NCBI RefSeq assembly: GCF_001244735.1
Contig: NZ_LN868935.1
Coordinates: 272,979-336,978 of the forward strand
Source: Bacillus andreraoultii
Lineage (GTDB): Bacteria; Bacillota; Bacilli; Bacillales; Caldibacillaceae
Direction of reading: 5' to 3'
Length of the DNA stretch: 64,000 bases
A program made the position numbers and the translations under genes. Under the pieces are notes generated by a model. It saw only the letters and a list, made by a program, of their open reading frames with translations, did not search any database and was not told the DNA's origin. Below, one piece after another: positions 55,622-64,000 of the stretch (position 1 is its first letter; every line of letters starts with the position of its first letter).

Positions 55622-56590
55622 TTATTTCCCAATACTATTGTATACAGCTAATGCATCAGTAATATTATACTGTTCAGAATGAATATCTCCTTTTGCTCCA
55701 GCTGTAATCAATATATATTCTTGGTTACCCACTTTTGCAAGACTCGCAAGACACAGACCAGCTTCATCGGTATATCCAGTTTTCCCTCCTAAAATTTCTC
55801 CTCCAATAATGTTTTGATTGTTGAGTTTTTCAAACATGGTACTATAAAATGTTATCCCTTCAGGGTGCTTATTCGTGGGTTGTGTGGAATGTCGAGACGA
55901 AGTAAAAATCTCCCTGAAAGTTTTATTTTTCAAAGCGTAATTTAGAAGAATAGCCAAATCTTTGACTGTTGTGTAATGGCTTTTATTGTGAAGTCCTGTG
56001 GTATTTTCAAAATGGGTGTTGTACATCCCTAGTTCTGCTGCCTTTTGATTCATCATCGTTACAAAGTCTTGCTCCGAACCAGCAATCTGATCCGCAAGAC
56101 CAATACAAGCTTCTGCACCACTTGGAAGCATCACTCCGTATAAAAGGTCAATAGCCCTTACCTTCTCTCCTGGCTGGAAACCGGCCATAGAAGCATTGGC
56201 GCTATAAAGACCATTAAAGGTATTATGGGTTAGTTGTATTTCTTTCTGCAAATTTGTCAAATTTTCTATCGCAACAATAGCTGTCATCATTTTAGTTAAC
56301 GAAGCAGGGTAGATCTTTTCTTCGCTACTTTTTTGCATCAGAATAGTTTGATCTTCTAATCGGATTAGGATCGCATGGCTACTGTTTAGTTTATCGAGAG
56401 ATATAGAAACAGAGGAATCGGGTTCTATATCTGCAGAGGGAACAAGCGATGTATTATCGTCATATTCTGTTTCAAACCTATGTTGGTTTCCTGGAGTAAT
56501 GATGAATTTGAAAACAAAAACAGCAACTATCAATGAAAATATAACAAATACGCATATTCCAGTCTTTCTCTTTTTCACTTTTCGTACCAC
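55622..56590 (-). CDS. D,D-carboxypeptidase of the VanY(D)/PBP type
   Basis: 322 residues. One N-terminal membrane anchor (ICVFVIFSLIVAVFVFKFI), then a class-C/low-mass PBP domain: SLTK with Ser97, a SGA variant of the SxN motif (LPSGAEACIGLA), and GGKTGYTDEAG. It removes the terminal D-Ala of peptidoglycan stems. The protein resembles the VanYD type used in glycopeptide resistance more than zinc VanY. It is 96 bases downstream of the VanS gene, so it is probably the only output gene of this VanRS system here. Confidence 0.82.
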   Translation of the reverse strand: MVRKVKKRKTGICVFVIFSLIVAVFVFKFIITPGNQHRFETEYDDNTSLVPSADIEPDSSVSISLDKLNSSHAILIRLEDQTILMQKSSEEKIYPASLTKMMTAIVAIENLTNLQKEIQLTHNTFNGLYSANASMAGFQPGEKVRAIDLLYGVMLPSGAEACIGLADQIAGSEQDFVTMMNQKAAELGMYNTHFENTTGLHNKSHYTTVKDLAILLNYALKNKTFREIFTSSRHSTQPTNKHPEGITFYSTMFEKLNNQNIIGGEILGGKTGYTDEAGLCLASLAKVGNQEYILITAGAKGDIHSEQYNITDALAVYNSIGK

Positions 56591-56686
56591 AATAAATCAA
56601 CTCCTTATTCTGCGATGATAGTATTATTTAAACACGGGACAAGGAGCTATGTTGGAGTTTCATCTTATGAATTTCTTAATATTTTC

Positions 56687-57835
56687 TTAAAGCAATGGAA
56701 GTTTTACTGTAAATATTGTATTTTCCGAATTGCTTTCTACAGAAATCGTCCCACCGTGAGCTGTGACAATTTCTTTTGCGATTGCCAAACCTAGCCCTGC
56801 TCCACCAGTATTTGTGGAACGAGCAGAATCTAATCGGTAAAATTTTTCAAAAATAGTATCAAGTTTTGTCTGTGGGATTGGATCTCCCTGATTCATAAAC
56901 GTTATAACAATATTTTTATCCTGTTGCTCTGCAGAAATGTCAATGACACTATTTTCATCGCTATAGGCTATGGCATTTTTCAGAATATTATTGAACACAC
57001 GGGCTAGTTTGTCTGCGTCTCCCCACAGAGTGAGTCCGTCAGGTACATTGACAGATACCTTCTTTCCCTGTGGAGTCAGCATCGGATAGAATTCATCTGC
57101 CATCTGCTGGAGCATGAACAGTAAATTTATTTTTTCTTTATTCAAAACAATAGTTTGAAGATTGAACCTTGTGATCTCAAAAAACTCATTGATAAGGTGT
57201 TCTAATCGATAAGCTTTTTCCAAGGTAATTCCGATATATTTTGCCTTCTGTTCAGGTGGCATATCAGGAGCCTCATCCAGTAGATTTAAGTATCCTATAA
57301 CGGAGGTCAGAGGTGTCTTTATATCATGAGCCAAGTAAACGACCAAATCATTTTTGCGCTGCTCGGCATCAAGTGCAGCTTTTTTTTGTTTTTCCAAGTT
57401 GTTTTTTATCTGATTAATCTTAATTTCCATAAAATCCAATTCCGGTGATAATGTAATTTCATTATCGGATTCTTCAACAAGTTTATCCATTGCGTTAATT
57501 ACTTCATCGAAATATTTAGTAAACCAAGAAATTGAAAATCTAAGCAAAATAACTAAGAATATGGTAATCACAATAAGTGTGATAATATCTTCATTATAAA
57601 GAAATGTATACCGATAAATTATTACAGCATCGCTTTCACTCAAGTAAAACTTATTCTTTAAAAATTCTACAATGCTCTCTCCAACACTGAGGTTGTCTTG
57701 AATTACAAAACGCAAGAAAATAACAGTTGCGACTGTGGCAAAAACAGTAAGGAGCATTCGAAAAAATATTTTCCCTTTTAATTTTGCATAATAATCCCTT
57801 CTCTTATCTCTGTTACTTTTCAATTTTATAGCCAA
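56687..57835 (-). CDS. vanS: VanS-type sensor histidine kinase
   Basis: 382 residues, overlapping vanR by 23 bases as in van operons. Helices at about 25-45 and 84-104, a short outer loop, phosphoacceptor His170 (LAHDIKTPLTSVIGYL), N box FNNILKNAIAYS, lid GGAGLGLAIAKEIV. Type by similarity: VanS of the VanD/VanA group, which responds to glycopeptide action and controls VanR phosphorylation. Confidence 0.85.
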   Translation of the reverse strand: MAIKLKSNRDKRRDYYAKLKGKIFFRMLLTVFATVATVIFLRFVIQDNLSVGESIVEFLKNKFYLSESDAVIIYRYTFLYNEDIITLIVITIFLVILLRFSISWFTKYFDEVINAMDKLVEESDNEITLSPELDFMEIKINQIKNNLEKQKKAALDAEQRKNDLVVYLAHDIKTPLTSVIGYLNLLDEAPDMPPEQKAKYIGITLEKAYRLEHLINEFFEITRFNLQTIVLNKEKINLLFMLQQMADEFYPMLTPQGKKVSVNVPDGLTLWGDADKLARVFNNILKNAIAYSDENSVIDISAEQQDKNIVITFMNQGDPIPQTKLDTIFEKFYRLDSARSTNTGGAGLGLAIAKEIVTAHGGTISVESNSENTIFTVKLPLL

Positions 57836-58511
57836 CTCCCCATACCGTTTTTATATATTTTGGATGTTCCGCACTATCGCCCATTTTTTCTCTTAAATGC
57901 CGAATATGAACCATTACCGTATTATTGCTGTTACTAAAGTACTTGTCTCCCCATACCTTGCGAAACAATTCTTCAGAGCTTACCACTCGTCCTCGATTGG
58001 AACAAAGAACCCAAAGAATTGAAAACTCTGTAGGAGTGAGAGATAACTTTTTTTCATTCAGTGTACATTCATGGCTCTTTATGTCCAATACCAATCCGGA
58101 AAAAGCAATCAGGTGTTCTTCCTGCTTTTTCTCTGGAGAATTATATTTGGTAAATCTCCTGAGCTGCGCCTTTACACGAGCAACTAGTTCTAAAGGACGG
58201 AATGGTTTAGTGATATAGTCATCAGCACCTAATGTCAGTCCGGTAATCTTATCGATTTCTTCTTCTTTGGCTGTCAGCATGATAATTGGAAAATTATGCT
58301 TTTCCCTAATCTTCTGACATATAGTAAAACCGTCAATATCTGGTAGCATAACATCAAGTATCGCAAGCTCCAACTGTTTTGAATCAACACATCGTAACGC
58401 ATCTTGACCGTTATAAAATTTGTAAACTGTAAAACCTTCATTTTTCAGATAAACTTCAATTAGATCTGCTATAGCTTGTTCATCGTCGACAACTAAAATA
58501 TTGATACTCAT
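57813..58511 (-). CDS. vanR: VanR-type response regulator
   Basis: 232 residues. Receiver with D9-D10 and phosphoacceptor D53 (LAILDVMLPDIDG), switch K in YITKPFRPLEL, OmpR-type winged helix (SNNTVMVHIRHLREKM). Strong general similarity to VanR of VanA/VanD clusters. No vanH, ligase or vanX gene is in the window, so its targets are its own operon or genes elsewhere. Confidence 0.87.
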   Translation of the reverse strand: MSINILVVDDEQAIADLIEVYLKNEGFTVYKFYNGQDALRCVDSKQLELAILDVMLPDIDGFTICQKIREKHNFPIIMLTAKEEEIDKITGLTLGADDYITKPFRPLELVARVKAQLRRFTKYNSPEKKQEEHLIAFSGLVLDIKSHECTLNEKKLSLTPTEFSILWVLCSNRGRVVSSEELFRKVWGDKYFSNSNNTVMVHIRHLREKMGDSAEHPKYIKTVWGVGYKIEK

Positions 58512-58529
58512 AAATTTTTTCCCTTCTTT

Positions 58530-58772
58530 CTACTTGCCAATTGTCTTTTTATACCTCTGCTGATTAGATGAAGTCTTTTCAATAGCTTTTATATTACCTT
58601 CCATTTTATTTACGTAGTTTAAAAATAAAGTCCCAAGCAAAAGTCGATCCTTTCTGGGTATTCTATTCCATACATAACCCTTGAACAGGTCTTTAACAAG
58701 AAAGACTTCACCTTCATTCAAGTTTTCAGTTTCCTTAATAGCTTCTTCTAGTAGCTCATTAACATCACTCAT
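58530..58772 (-). CDS. DUF1413 protein
   Basis: 80 residues: GEVFLVKDLFKGYVWNRIPRKDRLLLGTLFLNYVN is the DUF1413 core. It is a small basic cytosolic protein that commonly stands at the end of mobile elements carrying serine recombinases. It is 18 bases upstream of vanR on the same strand, so the two may be co-transcribed. Function unknown. Confidence 0.75.
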   Translation of the reverse strand: MSDVNELLEEAIKETENLNEGEVFLVKDLFKGYVWNRIPRKDRLLLGTLFLNYVNKMEGNIKAIEKTSSNQQRYKKTIGK

Positions 58773-58855
58773 GTTGTCATCTCCTTATCAATAACAATAT
58801 AAACAACATTGTCAATAAGATTATATGCTTTTTACCAATTCCAGTCAATACGAAG

Positions 58856-58894
58856 AAAACCACCAATCAAGAGAATATATCTCCTGAATGGTGG
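58856..58894 (-). terminator. Terminator of the recombinase operon
   Basis: CCACCA (58860-58865) and TGGTGG (58889-58894) with AAGAGA/TCTCCT inner pairing; TTTTC follows on the minus strand. Confidence 0.65.
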
Positions 58895-58913
58895 TCATTC
58901 ATGAAGGTTATGT

Positions 58914-60479
58914 TTATACATCTACTTCTACACCAGATTTAAATTCAATAGTTAGTTTACCATCATAGACCGTTATTTTCTCTATAAGTCTCCTTACTAG
59001 TTGCTCATCATACTCCTCAAGGAGGGTGGATTGTTCATTAATGAATTTTTCCATATCTTCTAGCCTTTGCTTGGAGCCCTTTTTGCCAGCTTCTTCTGCT
59101 AAAGCCTTATGCCTTTCTTCTCTGAGCCTATAAATCTCATCGGCAATGTCGTTATAATCCTCTTTGGAATTGGCCAGTCTCAAAAGATCTTTTTGTAATT
59201 CCTCTAGCTTTTTATCTATCTCGGCGACAATATTATTGTCTGTTTCACTTATTACTGTTTCTATATTTTTCTTTAAAGTAACCAAAAGGTCATCTTTTTG
59301 TCCAAGTAGCTTATTAATTGCATCCACCGTAGCAAGACCTATCATATCCTCCAGCACGGTTCGGGAATGACAAGTTAACCCTGTATTCTCAAGTCTACTG
59401 ACGCATCTCCAAACAATTGATTTTTTACCTCGGTTATTCCAATGAACTCTACGGTATATTTCGCCACACTCTCCACAGAAGATAATTTGTGAAAATACAT
59501 GATTTGAACTAAAGTTTCTTTTCTTTCCGCTAGTACTTATATGTCCTCTACTTCTACGAACTAACTTTTCTTGTACCTGCATGAAAATTTCACGCGGGAT
59601 AATGGCTTCATGGTTATTCTCTACATAATACTGAGGTACGATTCCGTTATTCACAACCCTCTTTTTTGTAAGAAAATCTACCGTATAAGTTTTTTGGAGC
59701 AGTGCATCACCAATGTATTTTTCATTGCTTAATATTTTCCTTATAGTACTGGTATGCCACCTTTTTTTCCCCGCACCTGTAAGTATGCCATCAGCTTCAA
59801 GTCCTTTTTTGATTTTATCCATACTTGAGCCTTCAAGATACTCTCGGTAAATCCTTTTGACTATTTCAGCTTCCTCCGGTACAATTACTAATCGCTTATT
59901 TTCATCTTTGGTATATCCTAAAAACCTAGAACAATTGACCATTACCTCTCCCTGTTGGTATCGGTATTGATAACCAAGCTTTACATTCTGGCTTAATGAC
60001 TGGCTCTCTTGTTGCGCTAAGGATGCCATAATGGTAAGCATAATTTCACCTTTGGCATCCAGTGTATTGATATTTTCTTTCTCAAAATATACCGCAACAT
60101 TTTTATCTTTAAGTTTTCTGATGTATTGTAGACAGTCCAAGGTATTTCTAGCAAATCGGCTTATTGATTTGGTAATAACCATATCAATTTTCCCAGCCAT
60201 GCACTCATCAATCATTCGATTAAATTCGTCGCGATTTTTTGTATTTGTGCCGCTGATACCATCATCAGCAAAGATCCCTGCAAATTCCCACTCTGAATTC
60301 TTCTTAATAAACTCTGTATAGTGTTCAATCTGCACTTCGTAACTACTAGCCTGCTCATCACTATCTGTAGAAACTCTGCAATAAGCAGCGACCCGAAGTT
60401 TTGGTGTTTCATCTTCTTTTCGATTGTTGCCTACACGTTTTATTGCAGGTATAATCATTACATTTTTATTAACTGCCAT
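58914..60479 (-). CDS. Large serine recombinase
   Basis: 521 residues from ATG after GAGGTGCAGCAAG. Catalytic domain: [22 protein letters not shown] (nucleophile Ser), [40 protein letters not shown]; then the Recombinase domain ([32 protein letters not shown]), a zinc ribbon ([13 protein letters not shown]...C) and a coiled coil (residues 410-490). Intact. It catalyses integration/excision. Second full recombinase of the cluster; probably acts with its partner at 60903. Confidence 0.9.
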   Translation of the reverse strand: MAVNKNVMIIPAIKRVGNNRKEDETPKLRVAAYCRVSTDSDEQASSYEVQIEHYTEFIKKNSEWEFAGIFADDGISGTNTKNRDEFNRMIDECMAGKIDMVITKSISRFARNTLDCLQYIRKLKDKNVAVYFEKENINTLDAKGEIMLTIMASLAQQESQSLSQNVKLGYQYRYQQGEVMVNCSRFLGYTKDENKRLVIVPEEAEIVKRIYREYLEGSSMDKIKKGLEADGILTGAGKKRWHTSTIRKILSNEKYIGDALLQKTYTVDFLTKKRVVNNGIVPQYYVENNHEAIIPREIFMQVQEKLVRRSRGHISTSGKKRNFSSNHVFSQIIFCGECGEIYRRVHWNNRGKKSIVWRCVSRLENTGLTCHSRTVLEDMIGLATVDAINKLLGQKDDLLVTLKKNIETVISETDNNIVAEIDKKLEELQKDLLRLANSKEDYNDIADEIYRLREERHKALAEEAGKKGSKQRLEDMEKFINEQSTLLEEYDEQLVRRLIEKITVYDGKLTIEFKSGVEVDV

Positions 60480-60906
60480 CTTGCTGCACCTCACTTTCTA
60501 TTAAGCTGTATACATATTCCGCTTGTGTAAAAGGATTTGTATACTTCTGAATTACTTGTCCTATGGAAAACTTCTTAGAAATAGTAGGTTTATCTTCTGT
60601 CTTGGGTTCAAAGATTCTGCCTAGCTTTTTTGCTCTCTTTACCCTCTCTGCTTCTGCTCTTTCGTAGGTCTCTTTATCAATGATGGCAGGGTAATAATCA
60701 TCACCAAGATAACGTTCATTTCTTAGCATCCTTCCAGCAGTTCCATGATAAGCATCTATTCCAGCAGTCTTTGCTGCGACCGATAAGGAAATGCCTGATA
60801 AGTAACCCTTATACAAATTCCTAACCTTTTCAGCTTTTTCTTCATCGATAACTGCTATTTCATTCTCTATCCTATAGCCATAAGGCGTATGTGCCACTTT
60901 TCTCAC
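60469..60906 (-). CDS. Short recombinase-domain protein without catalytic domain
   Basis: 145 residues from GTG 60906 within the stop of the preceding gene (ATGTGA). It has only the DNA-binding Recombinase part ([82 protein letters not shown]). It lies between two full serine recombinases and overlaps the start of the next by 11 bases. It is likely a helper or directionality factor. Similar trios occur in Firmicute prophages. Confidence 0.75.
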   Translation of the reverse strand: MRKVAHTPYGYRIENEIAVIDEEKAEKVRNLYKGYLSGISLSVAAKTAGIDAYHGTAGRMLRNERYLGDDYYPAIIDKETYERAEAERVKRAKKLGRIFEPKTEDKPTISKKFSIGQVIQKYTNPFTQAEYVYSLIESEVQQDGS

Positions 60907-62462
60907 ATCCTTTCCCTTAGTGTGATTCCACATTTCAGAACGAAACCTATCTCTACCCTTGAGTAAACGATAATTTTTTCAATATGATCATTGAAAATTT
61001 GCTCGTTAAAAGTGTTTATCATTTCAGCCTTATTTGTAAACTTTATTAAGTTACTGACTTCCTGCACCTTTGATAATTCTCCATTTAAAGCATGAATTAA
61101 AGCTTCTTTTTGCCCCATATAATTATCTGCTTCCATTTGCAGTTCATTGTTTTCTCTGTTAAAAAGGGCAGGTTCTAGATAACCCTTTGCCATAAGCTTT
61201 ACAAGCAGTTCTCTCTGTTCTGCATTTTTTTCAATTTGCTTCTCTAATTCCTGAATTCTTGAAAGGTTATCTGAGTTGCTCATTCCACGCAAAGCATCTA
61301 ATAGTGGTTGTAGAATAAGTTTTCTACCGAAAATCAGCTTGTTAATCATAGTAACAAAGGCCGTCTTTATATCCTCATCTCGAATAAACTGCATTGAACA
61401 TTCTGTTATCTGCTTTAAGTGTTTACTACAACACCAGGCTACATATTTTCTTGTGCCGGATGAATGAATTCGTCTTTTAAAGGTGCTACCACATTCCGAG
61501 CAAATAATTTTTCCGGAGAAAGAATACCGGTTTTGGTACTTATCATTACGCTTTTCTATTCCCTTTTCTTTTGCCCTTTGATTTAAGGCAGCCTCTACTG
61601 CTTCAAACACTTCATGGCTGATAATTGCCTCATGGTGATTTTCTATTAAATATCTGTTTTTCTCACCATAATTGGTGCGCTTATTAAAACGGGAATCTGT
61701 ATAGGTTTTTTGCAGTATAACATCCCCGGTATATTTCTCATTTTTTAGAATTCCTCGAATTGTTGTAGCAGTCCAACGACCACCTCTTTTGGAGGGGATA
61801 CCCTTTTGATTAAGATCATCTGCTATTTTCTGTGTACCCTTGCCTGATAATACTTCTGCGAAAATATACTTCACAATTTCTGCTTGCTCAAGGTTTACCA
61901 CCATTTGACCATCAATGTTGTCATAGCCATATGGTGGGTAAGAAATCTTAAAAGTTCCGTTCTGAAATCTCCTTTGAATTGCCCACTTGTTATTTTCCGA
62001 AATGGAGATTGACTCACTTTCTGCAAGCCCACTTAATATAGAAAGCATCAGTTCACTTTCCATTGATTGGGTATTGATATTCTCTTTCTCAAAGTAGATA
62101 TAAATCCCAAGGTCCAACAGTTTACGAACCATCTCCAAACAATCCGTAGTGTTTCTTGCAAACCTACTAATGGACTTTGTAATAATTAAGTCGATCTTCT
62201 TGTTTTCACAATCTGACAGCATCCTGAGAAGTTCCGTTCGGTTTTCTTTTTTAGTGCCACTAATTCCCTCATCATAATACAAGCCAACATACTCCCATTC
62301 TGGGTTTGACTTTATGTAAGTCTCATAATGGGATTTTTGTGCTTGTAGACTTACTAACTGTTCATCACTACCCGTAGAAACACGACAGTATGCGGCCACT
62401 CGTAGTTTAGGTTTGATAATCGATGCAACCTTATTTCCTTCTATTTTCGTTATCTTTTTCAT
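60903..62462 (-). CDS. Large serine recombinase
   Basis: 519 residues from ATG after AAGGAGGTGAGGCG. YCRVSTGSDEQLVSLQAQKSHYE (catalytic), [40 protein letters not shown]; Recombinase domain PPYGYDNIDGQMVVNLEQAEIVKYIFAEVLSG; zinc ribbon CSECGSTFKRR...CCSKHLKQITEC; coiled coil near 400-470. Differs from the next recombinase in most positions, so this is no recent duplicate. Intact. Confidence 0.9.
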   Translation of the reverse strand: MKKITKIEGNKVASIIKPKLRVAAYCRVSTGSDEQLVSLQAQKSHYETYIKSNPEWEYVGLYYDEGISGTKKENRTELLRMLSDCENKKIDLIITKSISRFARNTTDCLEMVRKLLDLGIYIYFEKENINTQSMESELMLSILSGLAESESISISENNKWAIQRRFQNGTFKISYPPYGYDNIDGQMVVNLEQAEIVKYIFAEVLSGKGTQKIADDLNQKGIPSKRGGRWTATTIRGILKNEKYTGDVILQKTYTDSRFNKRTNYGEKNRYLIENHHEAIISHEVFEAVEAALNQRAKEKGIEKRNDKYQNRYSFSGKIICSECGSTFKRRIHSSGTRKYVAWCCSKHLKQITECSMQFIRDEDIKTAFVTMINKLIFGRKLILQPLLDALRGMSNSDNLSRIQELEKQIEKNAEQRELLVKLMAKGYLEPALFNRENNELQMEADNYMGQKEALIHALNGELSKVQEVSNLIKFTNKAEMINTFNEQIFNDHIEKIIVYSRVEIGFVLKCGITLRERM

Positions 62463-62523
62463 CGCCTCACCTCCTTCTTGGTAGGTCACATATTACCTCT
62501 GAAACCCTTATATATCAACGAAT

Positions 62524-62760
62524 TCAAGGCATTATCTCTGCTAAAAAAGGAGAGAAAGATTGGCGATTAAGTGCCTCTACCTTGTTGAATTCTGCTTCCG
62601 TTATTAAACCTTTTTGGAGCATCTTTCTAAGTAATTTCTCTGCTTGAATATAATCAAACTCACGCTGTAGCTGCTCCTGTGACATTTTCTTTAATTCGAT
62701 GCTTTTGTCTATAACCCCATCTGAGATCTTCATAACTTTTTTATCCTCATGCTGATTCAC
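62524..62760 (-). CDS. SHOCT-like small protein ahead of recombinases
   Basis: 78 residues; the end QREFDYIQAEKLLRKMLQKGLITEAEFNKVEALNRQSFSPFLAEI is the common small partner of serine recombinase trios. GGAGGTGATTCTACGTG precedes the ATG. The GLITEAEFNKVE segment is similar in idea to LLTRKLISDKEY in the gene at 2937-3083. Probable regulator or cofactor; unproven. Confidence 0.65.
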   Translation of the reverse strand: MNQHEDKKVMKISDGVIDKSIELKKMSQEQLQREFDYIQAEKLLRKMLQKGLITEAEFNKVEALNRQSFSPFLAEIMP

Positions 62761-62840
62761 GTAGAATCACCTCCTACCTAATAGCCGCGGGAACAGGTCG
62801 AAGTTGAGGATTTGTAAAAATTAAATTAAATGAGAGCATA

Positions 62841-62876
62841 AAAAAAGAGCCTGCAAGGGAATAACCCCCACAGGCT
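62841..62876 (-). terminator. Terminator of the endolysin gene
   Basis: AGCCTG (62848-62853) pairs with CAGGCT (62871-62876), with GGG/CCC inside and TCTTTTTTT behind it on the minus strand. Confidence 0.75.
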
Positions 62877-62956
62877 ATATACATCTAATAGTTAATATTT
62901 TTTAGGGAAACTCTGTGAAGCTAAAGCAAAAATACTTTTTTACTCGCTCCCTTTGA

Positions 62957-63658
62957 TTAATCATACTTAATAAATGCATCCGTAAATCCTGCCTTTTTAG
63001 CTTTTGCAAGCTGTGCCTCAGCATTTGCTTTGACAGTGTATGCACCTATTTGTACACGGTAGTATTTCTTTTGCACTGGTTCTGCTGATTTTTCTTCTTC
63101 GCTTAGAAGTTTCTTAACATCTGCTCTAAAGGTATCCATAGTCTTGCCATGTTTAGGAAACCAGTGCATAACATCCGCATGGTTACTGGCAATGCCTAGT
63201 TTATGCCCTTCGCTGTGACAGATGATATCCTTCTCACTTAGTCCATAGAGTTTGCAAAGGTGTACACAAAGCTCTACTGCTTCCTTATAAACAGCAGAAA
63301 AATACGAGGCACCAGTTAGACCGTCCTCGCAAATTTCAAAACCTATATGTGTATTATTCGCATCCCCTCCAGCATGCCAACCACGATGATTCCATGGCAA
63401 TGTTTGGTATGTGGCAATGGAGCTATCTGCTAATTTACCAATAAAAGCATGGACACAAACTTGACGACCTCCGGGTTTATCCTGATTCCAATGATTGTTG
63501 TATTGGTTCTTTCCGAGCAAACCGTCATCCGGACCAACATATCTTTTCAACCACGGGTTGTTAGCCCCTGTTGAGTGAACCATTATACCCTTTGGTGTTA
63601 TGGTTTTACCTGCTTTGTAGCAGGCATTGTTCGTAAGTATTAGTTTGTATTATTTCAT
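62957..63658 (-). pseudogene. Phage-type N-acetylmuramoyl-L-alanine amidase with one in-frame TAA
   Basis: From ATG 63656-63658 (site GAGGTGATTATA) the frame is MK, TAA (63650-63652), then YKLILTNNACYKAGKTITPKGIMVHSTGANNPWLKRYVGPDD and on for 233 codons. Amidase_2 zinc residues are seen in MVHSTGA, WNHRGWHAGG and NHADVMHWFPKHG; a SPOR domain (YYRVQIGAYTVKANAEAQLAKAKKAGF) ends it. Only codon 3 is bad, where CAA fits. Translation from IMVHSTG would drop 25 residues including the first strand. It is the lysis enzyme of a prophage. Confidence 0.8.
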
Positions 63659-63675
63659 TATAATCACCTCAACAT

Positions 63676-64000
63676 TTAATCATTTGGCTCAGGCGTAAGA
63701 TGGACAGGGTACAGGTGATAGGTAAACTTTAAATCACAATAAGCATTTGATGATGTTCCATCACTTCCCATACAGATATACAGTCCATAACCGGCTGGAA
63801 CTCTGGCCTGCCGCATTTGAATATGAATGTGCAAGGATTCTGCTGAAGTATTCGATCCGACAGGTGTACTCCGTTGAATTCTGGTGAACGTCTCCTCATC
63901 ATTGGAAATATACAAGTCCAGTTCCTTTTCACTAGTATCCGATTGACGACAAAGAGTTATCAAATGGCAATCATAAGCCGTCGTATACAATTCTCCGCCC
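63676..64000 (-). CDS. Phage-like structural or host-contact protein, C-terminal part
   Basis: At least 107 residues continuing beyond the window edge (GGELYTTAYDCHLITLCRQSDTSEK...). Predicted beta-rich (LHIHIQMRQARVPAGYGLYICMG, CDLKFTYHLYPVHLTPEPND). It stands directly upstream of the amidase, where prophages code for tail-end or holin-adjacent proteins. No family recognised. Confidence 0.5.
   Translation of the reverse strand, partial: GGELYTTAYDCHLITLCRQSDTSEKELDLYISNDEETFTRIQRSTPVGSNTSAESLHIHIQMRQARVPAGYGLYICMGSDGTSSNAYCDLKFTYHLYPVHLTPEPND

Noticed and set aside
55435-55662. 75-codon plus-strand frame over the 39-bp repeat
   Set aside because: It runs into the 3' end of the carboxypeptidase gene, lacks a binding site, and its repeat merely reflects the DNA repeat.
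13442-63658. Reassigned genetic code (TAA and TAG read as glutamine)
   Set aside because: Many intact genes end at TAA or TAG directly before terminators, for example bceB and the DUF2268 gene, so the standard code holds.

Overview
The window is AT-rich DNA with strong AGGAGG-type ribosome binding sites, frequent TTG and GTG starts, sigma-A promoters (TTGACA-17-TATAAT) and Bacillus-type gene families (BceRSAB, ZnuABC with ZinT and a Zur box, MocR, ISLre2, Tn916-type conjugation genes). It is best read as an accessory stretch of a Bacillales chromosome (Bacillaceae or a relative). No rRNA or tRNA gene was seen. The genus cannot be fixed from the sequence.

Layout. (1) 1-5.4 kb: decayed mobile DNA. 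It holds an Rpn transposase remnant, the 3' end of one serine recombinase, a second, frameshifted recombinase with its small companion gene, a strongly structured 300-nt non-coding block and an HTH_16 gene, then remnants of a lantibiotic-immunity permease and a CPBP protease. (2) 5.8-10.4 kb: an intact BceRS two-component system divergent from a BceAB peptide-detoxification transporter. (3) 10.6-22.6 kb: an IS4-family element with a clear target duplication sits between a consensus promoter and its HTH/membrane-protein operon. MerR, MFS/ArsR, GAP, DUF4097, LysE and MocR genes follow, many broken by one stop or frameshift. (4) 22.8-26.8 kb: two SAM methyltransferases and a DUF6179/DUF6323 pair of unknown function. 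(5) 26.9-33.7 kb: a nest of IS elements (one ISLre2 inside another, an IS21-like deletion derivative, an IS3/IS150-type element) around the ruins of a lantibiotic-immunity operon (mutF-E-G type). (6) 34.2-41.5 kb: acetyltransferases, a flavin reductase, an Xre/membrane-protein pair, VanZ, a thioredoxin-reductase-like enzyme and an Rrf2 regulator. (7) 41.9-46.4 kb: zinc uptake, znuA-znuC-znuB plus zinT behind a Zur box. ZnuA and ZinT share an unusual histidine/tryptophan-rich repeat domain. (8) 46.7-55.2 kb: a Tn916-type ICE transfer-start module (orf23, orf22, coupling protein, oriT, relaxase, likely single-strand origin). An IS66 element with a perfect 8-bp duplication is wedged between oriT and the relaxase, and a DDE element lies at the far end. 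(9) 55.6-58.5 kb: a VanR-VanS-D,D-carboxypeptidase module without van ligase genes. (10) 58.5-64 kb: DUF1413, two full and one short serine-recombinase-family genes, a SHOCT-like gene, an endolysin and part of a phage-like protein, i.e. the integration and lysis end of a prophage or similar element.

Two themes run through the window. Dense insertion traffic can be reconstructed step by step from target duplications. Many otherwise well-preserved genes carry a single in-frame TAA or TAG where family context suggests glutamine. I read these as C-to-T decay, but the regularity deserves a check. The best candidates for undescribed biology are the ZnuA/ZinT repeat domain, the structured block beside the first recombinase, the DUF6179/DUF6323 operon, and the promoter block shared by the mutF remnant and the nearby xre gene.
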